Notes: a model not told the origin generated them from the sequence alone. DNA of 64,000 nucleotides from Sphingomonas sp. NFR04 (GCF_900114095.1 NZ_FORV01000002.1:1-64000); one strand, 5' to 3'; counted from the stretch's first letter, positions 34,682 through 42,221 are shown. Program-made: numbers and translations.

Positions 34682-35566
34682 TCACTTCATGAAGTCAGCG
34701 CGGAACATCGCGAAGAAAGCGTGCGAACCATCAAGCGCGATAGCGTCGCGGTTCTTCTGTACGCTCTTGATCGCACCGAGACCGAGAACGTCTAGAACGT
34801 TGCGCGCTTGCGACGACTGCGTCTCAGCACCGCTAGTCATTGCAGTGTGCGCTTGTTCGGTGAGGTAGTCGATCAGCTCTTGATCGCTGAACAGGTTCGT
34901 AAAACCTTGCGAGCAAAGAAAGCGACGATTCATGTCGTTAGTGATATCGGTGCAACCGCGATCGGTAGCAACCAGTGCGCAAGCGATGAAAGCGCGCGTT
35001 ACCTTTTCGAGACGCGAACCGAAACCAGCGACGTACTTAGCGATTTCGGTAATCTTCTTGAGCGCTTTCGCGTTAAACATCGCGTTCGACGAAACCTTGC
35101 GTTCGATGACGTCGCTTGCGTTGATACCGAGCGCGAGAAACAGACGCGCAATCGCTTGTTCATTTGCAAGCATGCGCTTGCGTTCGCGAGTGTAAGAATT
35201 GTCTTCGCTCAGCGAAAGACCGTTGCTCGCTTCGAAAGCGTCGCGACGCTCGAAGCTTTCGCGCACCGACTGCACCGCATCTTGCACGGTGACGGTATCG
35301 AAAGACAGCGCAACGTCGCGCAGCGTGACGACTTCGCTTGCGTCGGTGTTTTCGAGCGATGCGAGCACGTCGGCAACGTCGTCAGCGTCGAGCGTGTCGT
35401 CGATGGTCGCGACCGAGGTGTCAGCGTCACCGATGATAGCGAGCGCACCAGCGCTGGCAGCGAGCGTCAGACCGTTCTTTTTCGCATAGCGCTTTGCGGC
35501 TGCTTCGCTCTTGAACGCGTGAACCGAAACCGAACCAGCGACGTCGACGAGATTGAAATCGATCAT
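34682..35566 (-). CDS. hypothetical 294-residue protein of foreign composition
   Basis: Not recognised. N-terminal MIDFNLVDVAGSVSVHAFKS, an Asp-rich middle (TLDADDVADVLASLENTDAS) and a helical C-terminal half (KALKKITEIAKYVAGFG, NRRFLCSQGFTNLFSDQELI). The start at 35566 follows an AAAGG site and two tandem GCGG-loop hairpins. The gene has only about three GGC and no GCC, GGG or CCC in ~890 bases, unlike every neighbour, so a separate origin or strong word avoidance is likely. Confidence 0.75.
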   Translation of the reverse strand: MIDFNLVDVAGSVSVHAFKSEAAAKRYAKKNGLTLAASAGALAIIGDADTSVATIDDTLDADDVADVLASLENTDASEVVTLRDVALSFDTVTVQDAVQSVRESFERRDAFEASNGLSLSEDNSYTRERKRMLANEQAIARLFLALGINASDVIERKVSSNAMFNAKALKKITEIAKYVAGFGSRLEKVTRAFIACALVATDRGCTDITNDMNRRFLCSQGFTNLFSDQELIDYLTEQAHTAMTSGAETQSSQARNVLDVLGLGAIKSVQKNRDAIALDGSHAFFAMFRADFMK

Positions 35567-35589
35567 GATAAAGAACCTTTTCGTGAGAA

Positions 35590-35626
35590 GCTGCGAACCG
35601 CTTCGCAGCACCGAACCGCTTCGGTG
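35590..35626 (-). promoter_or_regulatory. tandem leader hairpins with GCGG loops
   Basis: Two adjacent perfect hairpins: GCTGCGAA-CCGC-TTCGCAGC (35590-35609) and CACCGAA-CCGC-TTCGGTG (35609-35626), written on the + strand. In the leftward RNA both loops are GCGG closed by A-U. They precede the AAAGG site of the 34682-35566 gene. Confidence 0.75.
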
Positions 35627-36262
35627 AAATCAGTTCTAGTGTGTTCCGACATACACGCAAGCGCTTTTCCGCTTTTTCTGAAAAACCGCAGGAAAGCGCG
35701 CTTTTTGCACGTCGACTACAAGCGTGGTCGTACCAGTGTGCGAGGTTTTTGAGCGCGAATCACCGCGAATCGCTGTGTCGTTTCACACGATTCGCACCGC
35801 GCACCGATCATGCGATTCGCAGTCGCGGTCACCGCGGCCCCGATTAAGACGAAACCGCGCGCTCGCACGTCACGCGCGCACACGCATAGGCGCCGCGCGC
35901 CATGGCACCCCTACGCCCACGCGCACGCGAGTTCGCAAAATCGCCCATCCCCGAAATCGCCCAAGGACCCGAGCCCAATATGCCCACCGAGCCATACGGA
36001 TTTTGAGCCATTCATCATCCGAGCCCATAGAGCTCCATAAGCCCATGGGAGCACCTGGGCACCATGAGCCCCGAAGATCCATGGCACCACCGCGCCCGGC
36101 GAGCACCATTGGTCCATGGGCATCCATGGGCATGCCGAGATACGCGAGATCCATGGGGTGGTGCGCTCCCGAGGACGCATGGGGGATGAGACCCTCGGGA
36201 GCGCTTGCACCGGGCTCGCCGAAATGGGGAAGCGAGCCCAGGCAATCAGTGAATTTCGTGGA
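35627..36262. other. gene-less region; right part rich in CCATGG words
   Basis: The first ~210 bases continue the composition poor in GGC/GCC and hold the upstream region of the 294-residue gene. From about 35838 it switches sharply to CCC/GGG-rich sequence with repeated CCCATGGG, GATCCATGG and CCATGGGCATCC words. Long frames here come from the repeats and have no ribosome sites. Confidence 0.6.
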
Positions 36263-36589
36263 TCATGCCGCGATGGCGATGATCTCGATAGCGGGCGCAA
36301 GCTGCTGAATTATTTCCATGAGCGCGCCCATATCGCTCCAGTGACAGCGGATGGATGCACCCCGAGGGCAAACGACCATCTCGAAGGGCATGGGCACGAT
36401 GGGGGCGCCGCGCATGGTGGGATGCAGGACCATGATGCCCGAGAACCGCGAGGCGCCGGCTTCGATCCGCCAAGGTTCGCCCATCCGCGCACGCACCATG
36501 GACGCGACGGCGTGATCGATCTTCACGATTTCCGTGTGATCCACCTCGGGGAGGATGGGCATGCCATAGGTGGCGAGCGTGACGTTCAT
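36263..36589 (-). CDS. hypothetical 108-residue protein
   Basis: Not recognised. MNVTLATYGMPILPEVDHTE at the start and a hydrophobic end (MEIIQQLAPAIEIIAIAA). GAGG precedes the ATG and a GCGG-loop hairpin precedes that. It stands alone between CCATGG-rich spacers. Confidence 0.65.
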   Translation of the reverse strand: MNVTLATYGMPILPEVDHTEIVKIDHAVASMVRARMGEPWRIEAGASRFSGIMVLHPTMRGAPIVPMPFEMVVCPRGASIRCHWSDMGALMEIIQQLAPAIEIIAIAA

Positions 36590-36613
36590 GGGATCTGGCC
36601 TCTTCGATTACTC

Positions 36614-36672
36614 GCGAGCACCGCTGCTCGCTGAAACCGATATGAGCGCATGCGTGCATGGATGCGGGCGGC
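36614..36672 (-). promoter_or_regulatory. promoter box plus leader hairpin (gene 36263-36589)
   Basis: Minus-strand order: GCCGCCCGCATC box (36661-36672), -10-like CATATC (36638-36643), then hairpin GCGAGCA-GCGG-TGCTCGC (36614-36631), 25 bases before the ATG. Confidence 0.7.
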
Positions 36673-36803
36673 TTTATGCACCGGCCGCGCGAGCCTCGAT
36701 GAGCCCAAGCATCAGGAAAGCCTGGTGCCCATGGACGCCTGGAGACGCCGCACGCCTAGGGAGCCTGGGAACGCCTGAAGCCCATGGGCACGCCTGGCTG
36801 CAC
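36673..36803. repeat. CCATGG/GCCTGG-word spacer block
   Basis: About 130 bases with GCCTGGTGCC, GACGCCTGG, CGCCTAGG, GAACGCCTG and CCCATGGGC words. The same words reappear at 38390-38450. No gene. Confidence 0.5.
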
Positions 36804-36839
36804 GAAACCCGCGGCGCTAGGGGTCAGCAACGCCGCGGG
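36804..36839 (-). terminator. Rho-independent-like terminator
   Basis: 9-bp stem CCCGCGGCG/CGCCGCGGG (36808-36816 with 36831-36839) followed on the minus strand by TTTC. It lies about 20 bases after the 34-residue gene and would end that operon. Confidence 0.6.
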
Positions 36840-36857
36840 CTCGACGGGTGTGTGGGA

Positions 36858-36962
36858 TCAGGTGGCTGGGGTGTTGGCCACCACGAGGCTGACAAGGCCG
36901 GCGATCATGCCGATGGAGGTGATGGTAACGCATGCCAGGTGCGTCTTGAGGGCATTAGCCAC
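36858..36962 (-). CDS. 34-residue single-span membrane protein
   Basis: GTG start inside the end of the previous gene (overlap about 8 bases). Sequence MANALKTHLACV then a hydrophobic span (SIGMIAGLVSLVVAN). Too short for family assignment. The third of three overlapping cistrons, a strong sign that it is translated. Confidence 0.6.
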   Translation of the reverse strand: MANALKTHLACVTITSIGMIAGLVSLVVANTPAT

Positions 36963-37029
36963 GAATGTCCTCCCATGCGGTAATGAAGCCGATGATGGCC
37001 GATGCGCCGAGAAAGATGGGCCAGGTCAT
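36955..37029 (-). CDS. 24-residue single-span membrane peptide
   Basis: MTWPIFLGASAIIGFITAWE then DIRG. Its ATG overlaps the stop of the 69-residue gene (ATGA at 37026-37029) and its stop lies inside the next start. A hydrophobic micro-protein, perhaps acting on a host membrane complex. Confidence 0.55.
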   Translation of the reverse strand: MTWPIFLGASAIIGFITAWEDIRG

Positions 37030-37235
37030 TTGGCCATCACCTTGGTGCGCTCACAGGCGAACGATACCATGGCAATATCGCCGGCGGGCTTGATGTGGGC
37101 GGGGACCCGGTAGAGCGGCTGATTGTTGGTGCGGCGAAGCATGCCCAGGCAGCTGCCCGCAGTCGGCGCGCGATCTATCACATATTCCGTGGGCTGCCCG
37201 CCCACCGTGATCGTCATGACGAGAGCCCAGAACAT
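37026..37235 (-). CDS. hypothetical 69-residue protein, possibly secreted
   Basis: MFWALVMTITVGGQPTEYVI could be a short signal or anchor. Two cysteines (SCLGML and FACERT) may form a disulphide. Overlaps both neighbours. Not recognised. Confidence 0.65.
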   Translation of the reverse strand: MFWALVMTITVGGQPTEYVIDRAPTAGSCLGMLRRTNNQPLYRVPAHIKPAGDIAMVSFACERTKVMAK

Positions 37236-37372
37236 CAGCGGGTCTTGCCACCGAGGCGGCTCTTGCGTCGCGCCCAGCGGGCGCGGCGAGCGTCGCGATC
37301 GGAGGAATTGATGCCCGGCGCGATACCGGTGGCGAGGGCGAATGCGATGCTTTCTTCGCGATAGTTGGACAT
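37235..37372 (-). CDS. 45-residue basic protein
   Basis: MSNYREESIAFALATG at the start, then an Arg-rich tail (DARRARWARRKSRLGG). GAGGTG ribosome site. First gene of a four-gene micro-operon (37372 to 36858) behind a GCGG-loop leader. Confidence 0.65.
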   Translation of the reverse strand: MSNYREESIAFALATGIAPGINSSDRDARRARWARRKSRLGGKTR

Positions 37373-37389
37373 GGTCACCTCTTCATTCT

Positions 37390-37452
37390 GCGAGCACCGC
37401 TGCTCGCTTGCTGAAGCTGATATGATCGTCCTGTCCGGTGGATGCGGGTGGG
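37390..37452 (-). promoter_or_regulatory. promoter box plus leader hairpin (operon 37372-36858)
   Basis: Box CCCACCCGCATC (37441-37452), -10-like CATATC (37420-37425), hairpin GCGAGCA-GCGG-TGCTCGC (37390-37407), then GAGGTG and ATG. Confidence 0.75.
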
Positions 37453-37847
37453 TATGCGAGCCTGGTCGACGGGATCTCTTGTCCTCGCCGAGCATCATGG
37501 GCGCGGTGGGCATAGCGGATCCATGGATGCCCATGGGAACGGTGTGCTCTTATTGGCTCAGATACGATCGAAAAGCTCGCCGGGCTCCATGGGCGCGGGG
37601 AGGCATTGTCCTCATGGGCATATGGGATCGCTGCCGTACATGGAATTTGGGAGCGTGAGGGGCGGGTGCCATGGATGCCCATGGATCTCAGGGCACAAGC
37701 AAATGCCGCGAGAACCCCATGCTCTCGCGGCATTCACCCCTCGGCCAGCGGGAAAAGGAACCGGCTGGCGTCGTTGCGGTCTGGTTTTTATGATCGCCCT
37801 TGTGACCGCGGGCAAGGGCTATTGGGTCAGAATGAGCGACGGCCGGG
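37453..37847. repeat. CCATGG-rich spacer with a long hairpin
   Basis: Contains ATCCATGGATGCCCATGGG (37520-37538), CTCCATGGGC, and GCCATGGATGCCCATGG (37669-37685). A perfect 12-bp hairpin (AATGCCGCGAGA/TCTCGCGGCATT, 37702-37734) follows, perhaps the terminator of the small gene at 37848. No gene is supported. Confidence 0.55.
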
Positions 37848-38000
37848 TTAGATTGAGTGGTCGCGCCGGAGCTTGTTTAGCTCGTTTTCCTGATCCGTGG
37901 TGAGGTCGTCCGTGCACAGCAGATCATCCGCCTCACTCCTCGCGTCGGAGACTATCTCCTCGATGCGTTCGATCCGCCGCTTGAACTCTGCATCGTCCAT
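37848..38000 (-). CDS. 50-residue acidic coiled-coil protein
   Basis: MDDAEFKRRIERIEEIVSDA, then a Glu/Asp-rich helix ending RRDHSI. A perfect AGGAG lies 11 bases before the ATG. Not recognised, but the ribosome site and heptad spacing make it convincing. Confidence 0.65.
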   Translation of the reverse strand: MDDAEFKRRIERIEEIVSDARSEADDLLCTDDLTTDQENELNKLRRDHSI

Positions 38001-38436
38001 TTGCGCGTGCTCCTTGATGCGCGTTGTCTCGTTGATCTCGGTATAGCGATCGTTCCGGCGGACTAAAGCGGCTTGTTGACGGCATCAAGCTTGGCGAGGG
38101 GCGGGAGGCTATGGGCTCGGGTGACCCATGGAGCGCGTGGATTTAGGTGGGCGTGGGGCTGGATGGGCGCTCCGAGATTTCGGTGCCCGGCCGTGTAGGG
38201 CAGAAATGACAAAGGGCGTTCGGTTGAAAGTGAGCGCGCGAATTTCCTCGTCCAGCGTCAACCACGAGCTCCATATGCTCCAAGCACTCCATATGCCCGG
38301 TGAGATCCATGCTTCCCTTACCCCATGAGTACCCATCGCCCCTATGATCCATACGCTCCGATGTGTCCCTAGTGCGTGACCCTTCCTTATGGGTGGACGC
38401 CTATATGCCTGGTGCCTTTGAACGCCTGGGGAATGC
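38001..38436. repeat. CCATGG/CCATATG-word spacer
   Basis: About 435 bases without a supported gene. Repeated ACCCATGGAG, CTCCATATGC, ACTCCATATGC and ATCCATGC words in the middle, and GACGCCT/GCCTGG/GCCTAGG words at the right end similar to 36690-36790. Confidence 0.55.
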
Positions 38437-38724
38437 CTAGGAAGCCTGTGTATCGGGTTGGCCTAGGTCGTAACCATCGAGATTGGTGGCGATCTCCTCG
38501 TGGATCGACACCTCGCCTTTGTCGATGTGGACGATCAGCGTTTGGTGTTTGCCCGTGGGTGCTTTGATCCGGCCTTTGCTCATGGTGATCTCGACGTCCT
38601 TGGCGACATAGTCGTTGCATCCGATCGAGATGACGGCTTCTGCGATGCGAATGACGTCCTGGGTGGTGTCGATCGCCTCGGGTGTGGTGACGGTCACGCC
38701 GTCTCCGAGTTTGATGTGGGTCAC
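38437..38724 (-). CDS. hypothetical 95-residue beta-rich protein
   Basis: MTHIKLGDGVTVTTPEAIDT, ISIGCNDYVAKDVEITMS, then HQTLIVHIDKGEVSIHEE. Alternating hydrophobics suggest a small beta barrel or sandwich. Not recognised. Last gene of the operon that begins at 40347. Confidence 0.65.
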   Translation of the reverse strand: MTHIKLGDGVTVTTPEAIDTTQDVIRIAEAVISIGCNDYVAKDVEITMSKGRIKAPTGKHQTLIVHIDKGEVSIHEEIATNLDGYDLGQPDTQAS

Positions 38725-38727
38725 GGA

Positions 38728-39078
38728 TCAGTCCTCTCCGAGATATGCTGCTGTCGTCGCGAACCTGATGTGCGTGATGACGCGCTCTCTGGTGAGGGCT
38801 TCGGTGCGGCCGAGCTGCCACGGCTCCTCATCGTCCGACTTGGTGCAGAAGAAGGCATGGTTCGCCTTGGCATTACGAGCGTCGATTGCTGCGATGAGCG
38901 GCTCGACCAGATCGTCGTCCCAGGTTTCCGCGATCCACTCCAACAGGTCAGCCTGACCTTCGAGGGCGATCGCCTTGGCGTTCGGTGTTGCCAGCCAGCT
39001 CGCGAAGTTCGGGCGGGGCTCTGGCTTGGGCGCCTGGTCGCTCACCGCAAAGCTGGAGAGGGAGCGTGGGTCGATCAT
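38728..39078 (-). CDS. hypothetical 116-residue protein with PRPNFxxWL motif
   Basis: The N-terminal KPEPRPNFASWLATP recurs in the protein at 40829-41182 (SPRPNFTDWLRDL), followed in both by an LLEW/LMDW helix and a TREAL/VEL-type continuation, so the two are probable paralogues. Function unknown. Confidence 0.65.
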   Translation of the reverse strand: MIDPRSLSSFAVSDQAPKPEPRPNFASWLATPNAKAIALEGQADLLEWIAETWDDDLVEPLIAAIDARNAKANHAFFCTKSDDEEPWQLGRTEALTRERVITHIRFATTAAYLGED

Positions 39079-39080
39079 GG

Positions 39081-39404
39081 TTATGCCTTTCTCTCGGGGA
39101 TGTAGCGCCAGCCCAGGCGTGGGTGCTTCTCGGGGATCAGACGCATGCCGACGAGCTGCTGCGGGTCATCGCAGCCGCGACGCGCCGCCTCATTGTGGAT
39201 CAGGCGCAACAGCGTTCCGCGGATCTGAACCTTCTTGCCATTGGCATCCGCGATCAGCTCGCCGAAGCTTGCGTCATGCACCGCCGTGATGGTGACGGGC
39301 ACCGGCTCGCTTCCATAACCTGCGGACCGCAGGAGCGGCAGCCTGTCGTGGCGTTCGAGCTCCGCGGCTCGCATAGCCTTGATGCGTTCTAGGGCGCTGC
39401 GCAT
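39081..39404 (-). CDS. hypothetical 107-residue protein
   Basis: MRSALERIKAMRAAELERHD at the start, then EPVPVTITAVHDASFGELIA and IRGTLLRLIHNEAARR. GGGAG precedes the ATG at 39404, which is preferred to a longer upstream frame lying in the previous gene. Confidence 0.65.
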   Translation of the reverse strand: MRSALERIKAMRAAELERHDRLPLLRSAGYGSEPVPVTITAVHDASFGELIADANGKKVQIRGTLLRLIHNEAARRGCDDPQQLVGMRLIPEKHPRLGWRYIPERKA

Positions 39405-39406
39405 GG

Positions 39407-39742
39407 TCACTCTCCCTTCGCGATCCATCTGCGGGCCAGGGTGGTAGCGCCGATGATCAGCCATATCAGCCACAAGGAAGCGCTGGCGACCGCGAGTGCT
39501 TTCCACGGGATGGTCGCCCGATCCTGCGAAAGCCCGGCCTCGTACTCCTTGATGCAGTCTTCGTAGGTGGGCAAGTCGGCGGTCCACGTCGACTCGAGGC
39601 GCGGGTTGCAGCCGATCCGTTCAAGATCGTTGGCTACTCCCCTCGCGACGTGTTCGCCCGCCATCCACGATCCCGCGAACGCTATGGTGAAATAGGCAGC
39701 GGATAGCGTGGCCGCGAGGCGAGCCCGCTTGGTCTTCAACAT
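39407..39742 (-). CDS. two-span membrane protein, paralogue of 41493-41834
   Basis: 111 residues: LKTKRARLAATLSAAYFTIA (span 1), an extramembrane loop with two cysteines, ALAVASASLWLIWLIIGA (span 2), end ARRWIAKGE. Start, end, span positions and loop cysteines match the protein at 41493-41834 (LKTRRARLAIALSGAYLILA ... ARWVRKGER). GGGGGA ribosome site. An exported-loop membrane pair of unknown role. Confidence 0.7.
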   Translation of the reverse strand: MLKTKRARLAATLSAAYFTIAFAGSWMAGEHVARGVANDLERIGCNPRLESTWTADLPTYEDCIKEYEAGLSQDRATIPWKALAVASASLWLIWLIIGATTLARRWIAKGE

Positions 39743-39763
39743 TCCCGTCGTCCCCCTGTGTTC

Positions 39764-40084
39764 TCAAATCGCCCGCGCGATCCTTACGATGGTCTCTTCC
39801 CAGGTGAAGCTGCCATCGCCCTCTTCATGCTGATTTTTGCCGTCTGCCTTGCCCGCGAAGCAGAACTGCTCGACGTGGGCTCGACGCGGAACCTCTACAT
39901 AGAGGCTGATCGGGTCACCGGCATAGGCGGCGGCGAGATATTCGACCATGTGGCTCGCGACAAGCCTGGCGTCGTCGGGGTTGCCGTCCAGGCTGAACTC
40001 CGCGGCGAACGCTGGGGAGGCATATGCTTCCATGCCGGGGATCGCCTCATGCTGGCGCCACACCTTGATGATGATCTTGCCCAT
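39764..40084 (-). CDS. hypothetical 106-residue protein
   Basis: MGKIIIKVWRQHEAIPGMEA, AAEFSLDGNPDDARLVASHM, then HVEQFCFAGKADGKNQ. Not recognised. The ATG at 40084 lies just after the upstream stop. Confidence 0.65.
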   Translation of the reverse strand: MGKIIIKVWRQHEAIPGMEAYASPAFAAEFSLDGNPDDARLVASHMVEYLAAAYAGDPISLYVEVPRRAHVEQFCFAGKADGKNQHEEGDGSFTWEETIVRIARAI

Positions 40085-40086
40085 GG

Positions 40087-40347
40087 TCAGAACTCGTACT
40101 TCTCGGCCCACCACGCCGTGATCCGCTTCCAGACCTCCGCCGGCTCGATCTCGCTGGCGTTCTCGATCACCAGGTCGGGCAGCGGGCTCATCATCGGATG
40201 GATGTCGAAGATGATCTGGTTACCGCGCCGCTTGGCGGGGACTGGGCACTGGTCGTCGGGCAGGGTGTTGGCTTCGGCCGAGCCGGGCGCGAACTCGCCG
40301 AGAAACGCACCGGTCATTTGGTTGAAGTAGAGGTAGGTCTTGGCCAT
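40087..40347 (-). CDS. hypothetical 86-residue protein
   Basis: MAKTYLYFNQMTGAFLGEFA, then KRRGNQIIFDIHPMMSPLPD, ending WWAEKYEF. First gene of a long operon (40347 to 38437). AAGGAAG ribosome site and a GCGG-loop leader directly upstream. Confidence 0.65.
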   Translation of the reverse strand: MAKTYLYFNQMTGAFLGEFAPGSAEANTLPDDQCPVPAKRRGNQIIFDIHPMMSPLPDLVIENASEIEPAEVWKRITAWWAEKYEF

Positions 40348-40364
40348 CGTCGCTTCCTTTTCAT

Positions 40365-40422
40365 CGAGCACCGCTGCTCGGTGATTTCGGTATGCGCGCT
40401 GCCGGTGATGGATGCGGGTGGG
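40365..40422 (-). promoter_or_regulatory. promoter box plus leader hairpin (operon 40347-38437)
   Basis: Box CCCACCCGCATC (40411-40422), -10-like CATACC (40389-40394), hairpin CGAGCA-GCGG-TGCTCG (40365-40380), then AAGGAAG and ATG. Confidence 0.75.
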
Positions 40423-40431
40423 CAGTGATCG

Positions 40432-40773
40432 TCAGAAGCTTGCCCAAAGGGGGTGCGCTTCCATGGAGCTGTGGTCGATAGGCTCGGGCTGCAACTCTTC
40501 CAGGTCGCTCACGCCGATGCGGCTGCGTTCATTGCCGTGGCGATCTGTCCATCCGCACTCCAGCGTCAGCTCCCACTCTCGCGCGTTCGATCGATGGGTG
40601 GTTTCGATCTGAATGCCGCGGAAGCTGACTATACCGAGGCTGCCGAGCAAGTTCTCGTTCGCCAGCGCCATGCGGGCGTCGTCACGCATTACAATGCGCC
40701 ACACCGGGCAGCCCTTTTCACGGGCCAACTGCAGCCCGTCGTCGATCTGCTCCGTCAGGGTGCGGAAGGTCAT
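40432..40773 (-). CDS. hypothetical protein with C-terminal HPLWASF tail
   Basis: 113 residues. MTFRTLTEQIDDGLQLAREK, a beta-rich centre (WELTLECGWTDRHGNE), an acidic linker and the C-terminus MEAHPLWASF, a variant of the recurring aromatic tail. It is the last gene of its operon. No coupled gene follows, so the tail is not needed as a ribosome site here. Confidence 0.7.
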   Translation of the reverse strand: MTFRTLTEQIDDGLQLAREKGCPVWRIVMRDDARMALANENLLGSLGIVSFRGIQIETTHRSNAREWELTLECGWTDRHGNERSRIGVSDLEELQPEPIDHSSMEAHPLWASF

Positions 40774-40774
40774 G

Positions 40775-40825
40775 TCACTGCCCCATGGCGGCTTCCCATC
40801 CCGCTTTGATGTTGTCGAGGCTCAT
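40775..40825 (-). CDS. possible 16-residue micro-ORF
   Basis: MSLDNIKAGWEAAMGQ. GGAGGG lies about 10 bases before the ATG, and the stop abuts the next start (40773). It could be a tiny protein or just a coupling device between two genes. Confidence 0.35.
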   Translation of the reverse strand: MSLDNIKAGWEAAMGQ

Positions 40826-40828
40826 CAA

Positions 40829-41182
40829 TCAGATACCCTCCCTGACCGGCGGGAAGTAGATGGTGATCGTGTCTTCGTGGGCCGAGAATGCCCAAGCATG
40901 ATTATTCCGCACCTCGAAAGGATGCGGCGCGCGATCGCGCTTGTGCGCAATGATGTAAACGGTCGCGGGATCGTAGTTGCGTTCGCTGCACGACAGCTCC
41001 ACTGCGTCCAATAGAGCCGTAGTGTTGACGCCGCCATAACCCTGGCCCACCCAATCCATCAGCTCGCCGGTCCCAATCATGCAGACGGCACCTACCAGTG
41101 CGGAGGGGCGCCATCCCGTCTCGGGCGGCTCCAGATCGCGCAACCAATCGGTGAAGTTCGGGCGCGGCGAGGGCGTATTCAT
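40829..41182 (-). CDS. hypothetical 117-residue protein with PRPNFxxWL motif
   Basis: Probable paralogue of 38728-39078 by its N-terminal SPRPNFTDWL and the GELMDWVGQGYGG helix. The C-terminal half differs (ATVYIIAHKRDRAPHPFEVR). Overlaps the upstream gene by 4 bases. Confidence 0.65.
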   Translation of the reverse strand: MNTPSPRPNFTDWLRDLEPPETGWRPSALVGAVCMIGTGELMDWVGQGYGGVNTTALLDAVELSCSERNYDPATVYIIAHKRDRAPHPFEVRNNHAWAFSAHEDTITIYFPPVREGI

Positions 41183-41496
41183 TCCGTGGGCTCCTCGTCC
41201 GCCTCGGAGATAGGCGCTTGCTTGATCGGCTCCTCGAAGGCGCAGATATTCAGCTTCACGACCTTCGGCTTGTGCCAGGGCGGCTGCTTGTCAGCGTGCT
41301 CCTTCGCGTCACCATGACACTGGAACCAAAGCGTGCGGTCTGCCCACGCCGTCTGCCCGCTGGTATAGCCTTCGCGGGAAGGGTGTGTGTAGCCGCCCAC
41401 CGTGTCGACGAGGTAGATCAGCTTAGGCCGAAACCTGAGCTGGCCTTTGCGAAGGCGTAGCTTTCGTGCCGCCTCCATCAGTTCGGCAATCTTCAT
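41179..41496 (-). CDS. hypothetical 105-residue protein
   Basis: Basic N-terminal helix (MKIAELMEAARKLRLRKGQL), then YLVDTVGGYTHPSREGYTSG and an acidic tail. Not recognised. ATGA overlaps with both neighbours. Confidence 0.65.
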   Translation of the reverse strand: MKIAELMEAARKLRLRKGQLRFRPKLIYLVDTVGGYTHPSREGYTSGQTAWADRTLWFQCHGDAKEHADKQPPWHKPKVVKLNICAFEEPIKQAPISEADEEPTE

Positions 41497-41834
41497 CGTT
41501 CACCTTTCCGCACCCACCGTGCTACGAGCAGCACGGGCGTGACGATTAGCCAGATCGCTATCAGCGTGCCGGCGGCGCGCGTGATTGCAAAGTACCAGGC
41601 GCGATCATTCAGCCATTTCATTCTCTCATCTGCGCCAGCGAGGCAGTCGACGTAACTATCGCCGGGCTGGGGAGAAGTAAGCTGGGTCTCGCACACCGTG
41701 CTTATGAATTGGTCATGCTGGCTCGTCGCCAGATAGCCAGCGAGCCAATACATGGCGCCTATCGCCAGTATGAGATAGGCGCCGGAAAGCGCGATCGCGA
41801 GCCGTGCGCGCCTAGTCTTGAGAGTTATCCCCAC
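41493..41834 (-). CDS. two-span membrane protein, paralogue of 39407-39742
   Basis: 113 residues with spans at ~15-35 (IALSGAYLILAIGAMYWLAG) and ~90-107 (ITRAAGTLIAIWLIVTPVLL). A loop between them holds two cysteines. Same start and end patterns as its paralogue in the neighbouring operon. Confidence 0.7.
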   Translation of the reverse strand: MGITLKTRRARLAIALSGAYLILAIGAMYWLAGYLATSQHDQFISTVCETQLTSPQPGDSYVDCLAGADERMKWLNDRAWYFAITRAAGTLIAIWLIVTPVLLVARWVRKGER

Positions 41835-41843
41835 GTTTATCCC

Positions 41844-42218
41844 CTATGCAACTGTGTCACCCATCACACCTGAATTGAAAGTGATCAAGGGCACGCGCTC
41901 AACGCCGAGCGCATCGCAATCGTCCAGATATTGCTGCACGCGCGCCATGGTGACGTCGTGCTCGTGACGGCACTGCGCCTGGATGACGCACCCGAACCCA
42001 TACTGTTCTGCGTCCTTGATGAGCGCCGCCACCCCGCGCTCCTCGAAGCCGAAGTCGCCGGAGATATCTTGCAGGTCGCCGTTGGGTGCCCAGGATGCCG
42101 TGATGACGTCGGAGCTCGCGACGAAGCCGAAGCAGGGCCAGTGGATCGCGAACGCCATGATGTCGGCGGCGGGGATGAAGGCCGAGAGGCCCCCATCGGT
42201 ATGTCTGGTGACCAGCAT
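41844..42218 (-). CDS. hypothetical 124-residue protein
   Basis: MLVTRHTDGGLSAFIPAADI, GDFGFEERGVAALIKDAEQY, VIQAQCRHEHDVTMAR. Mixed alpha/beta. Not recognised. Confidence 0.65.
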   Translation of the reverse strand: MLVTRHTDGGLSAFIPAADIMAFAIHWPCFGFVASSDVITASWAPNGDLQDISGDFGFEERGVAALIKDAEQYGFGCVIQAQCRHEHDVTMARVQQYLDDCDALGVERVPLITFNSGVMGDTVA

Positions 42219-42221
42219 CGG

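Noticed and set aside
35724..36308. 194-residue + strand frame in the CCATGG-rich region
   Set aside because: Low-complexity Arg/Pro/His sequence produced by repeated words; no ribosome site; crosses the composition break at 35838.
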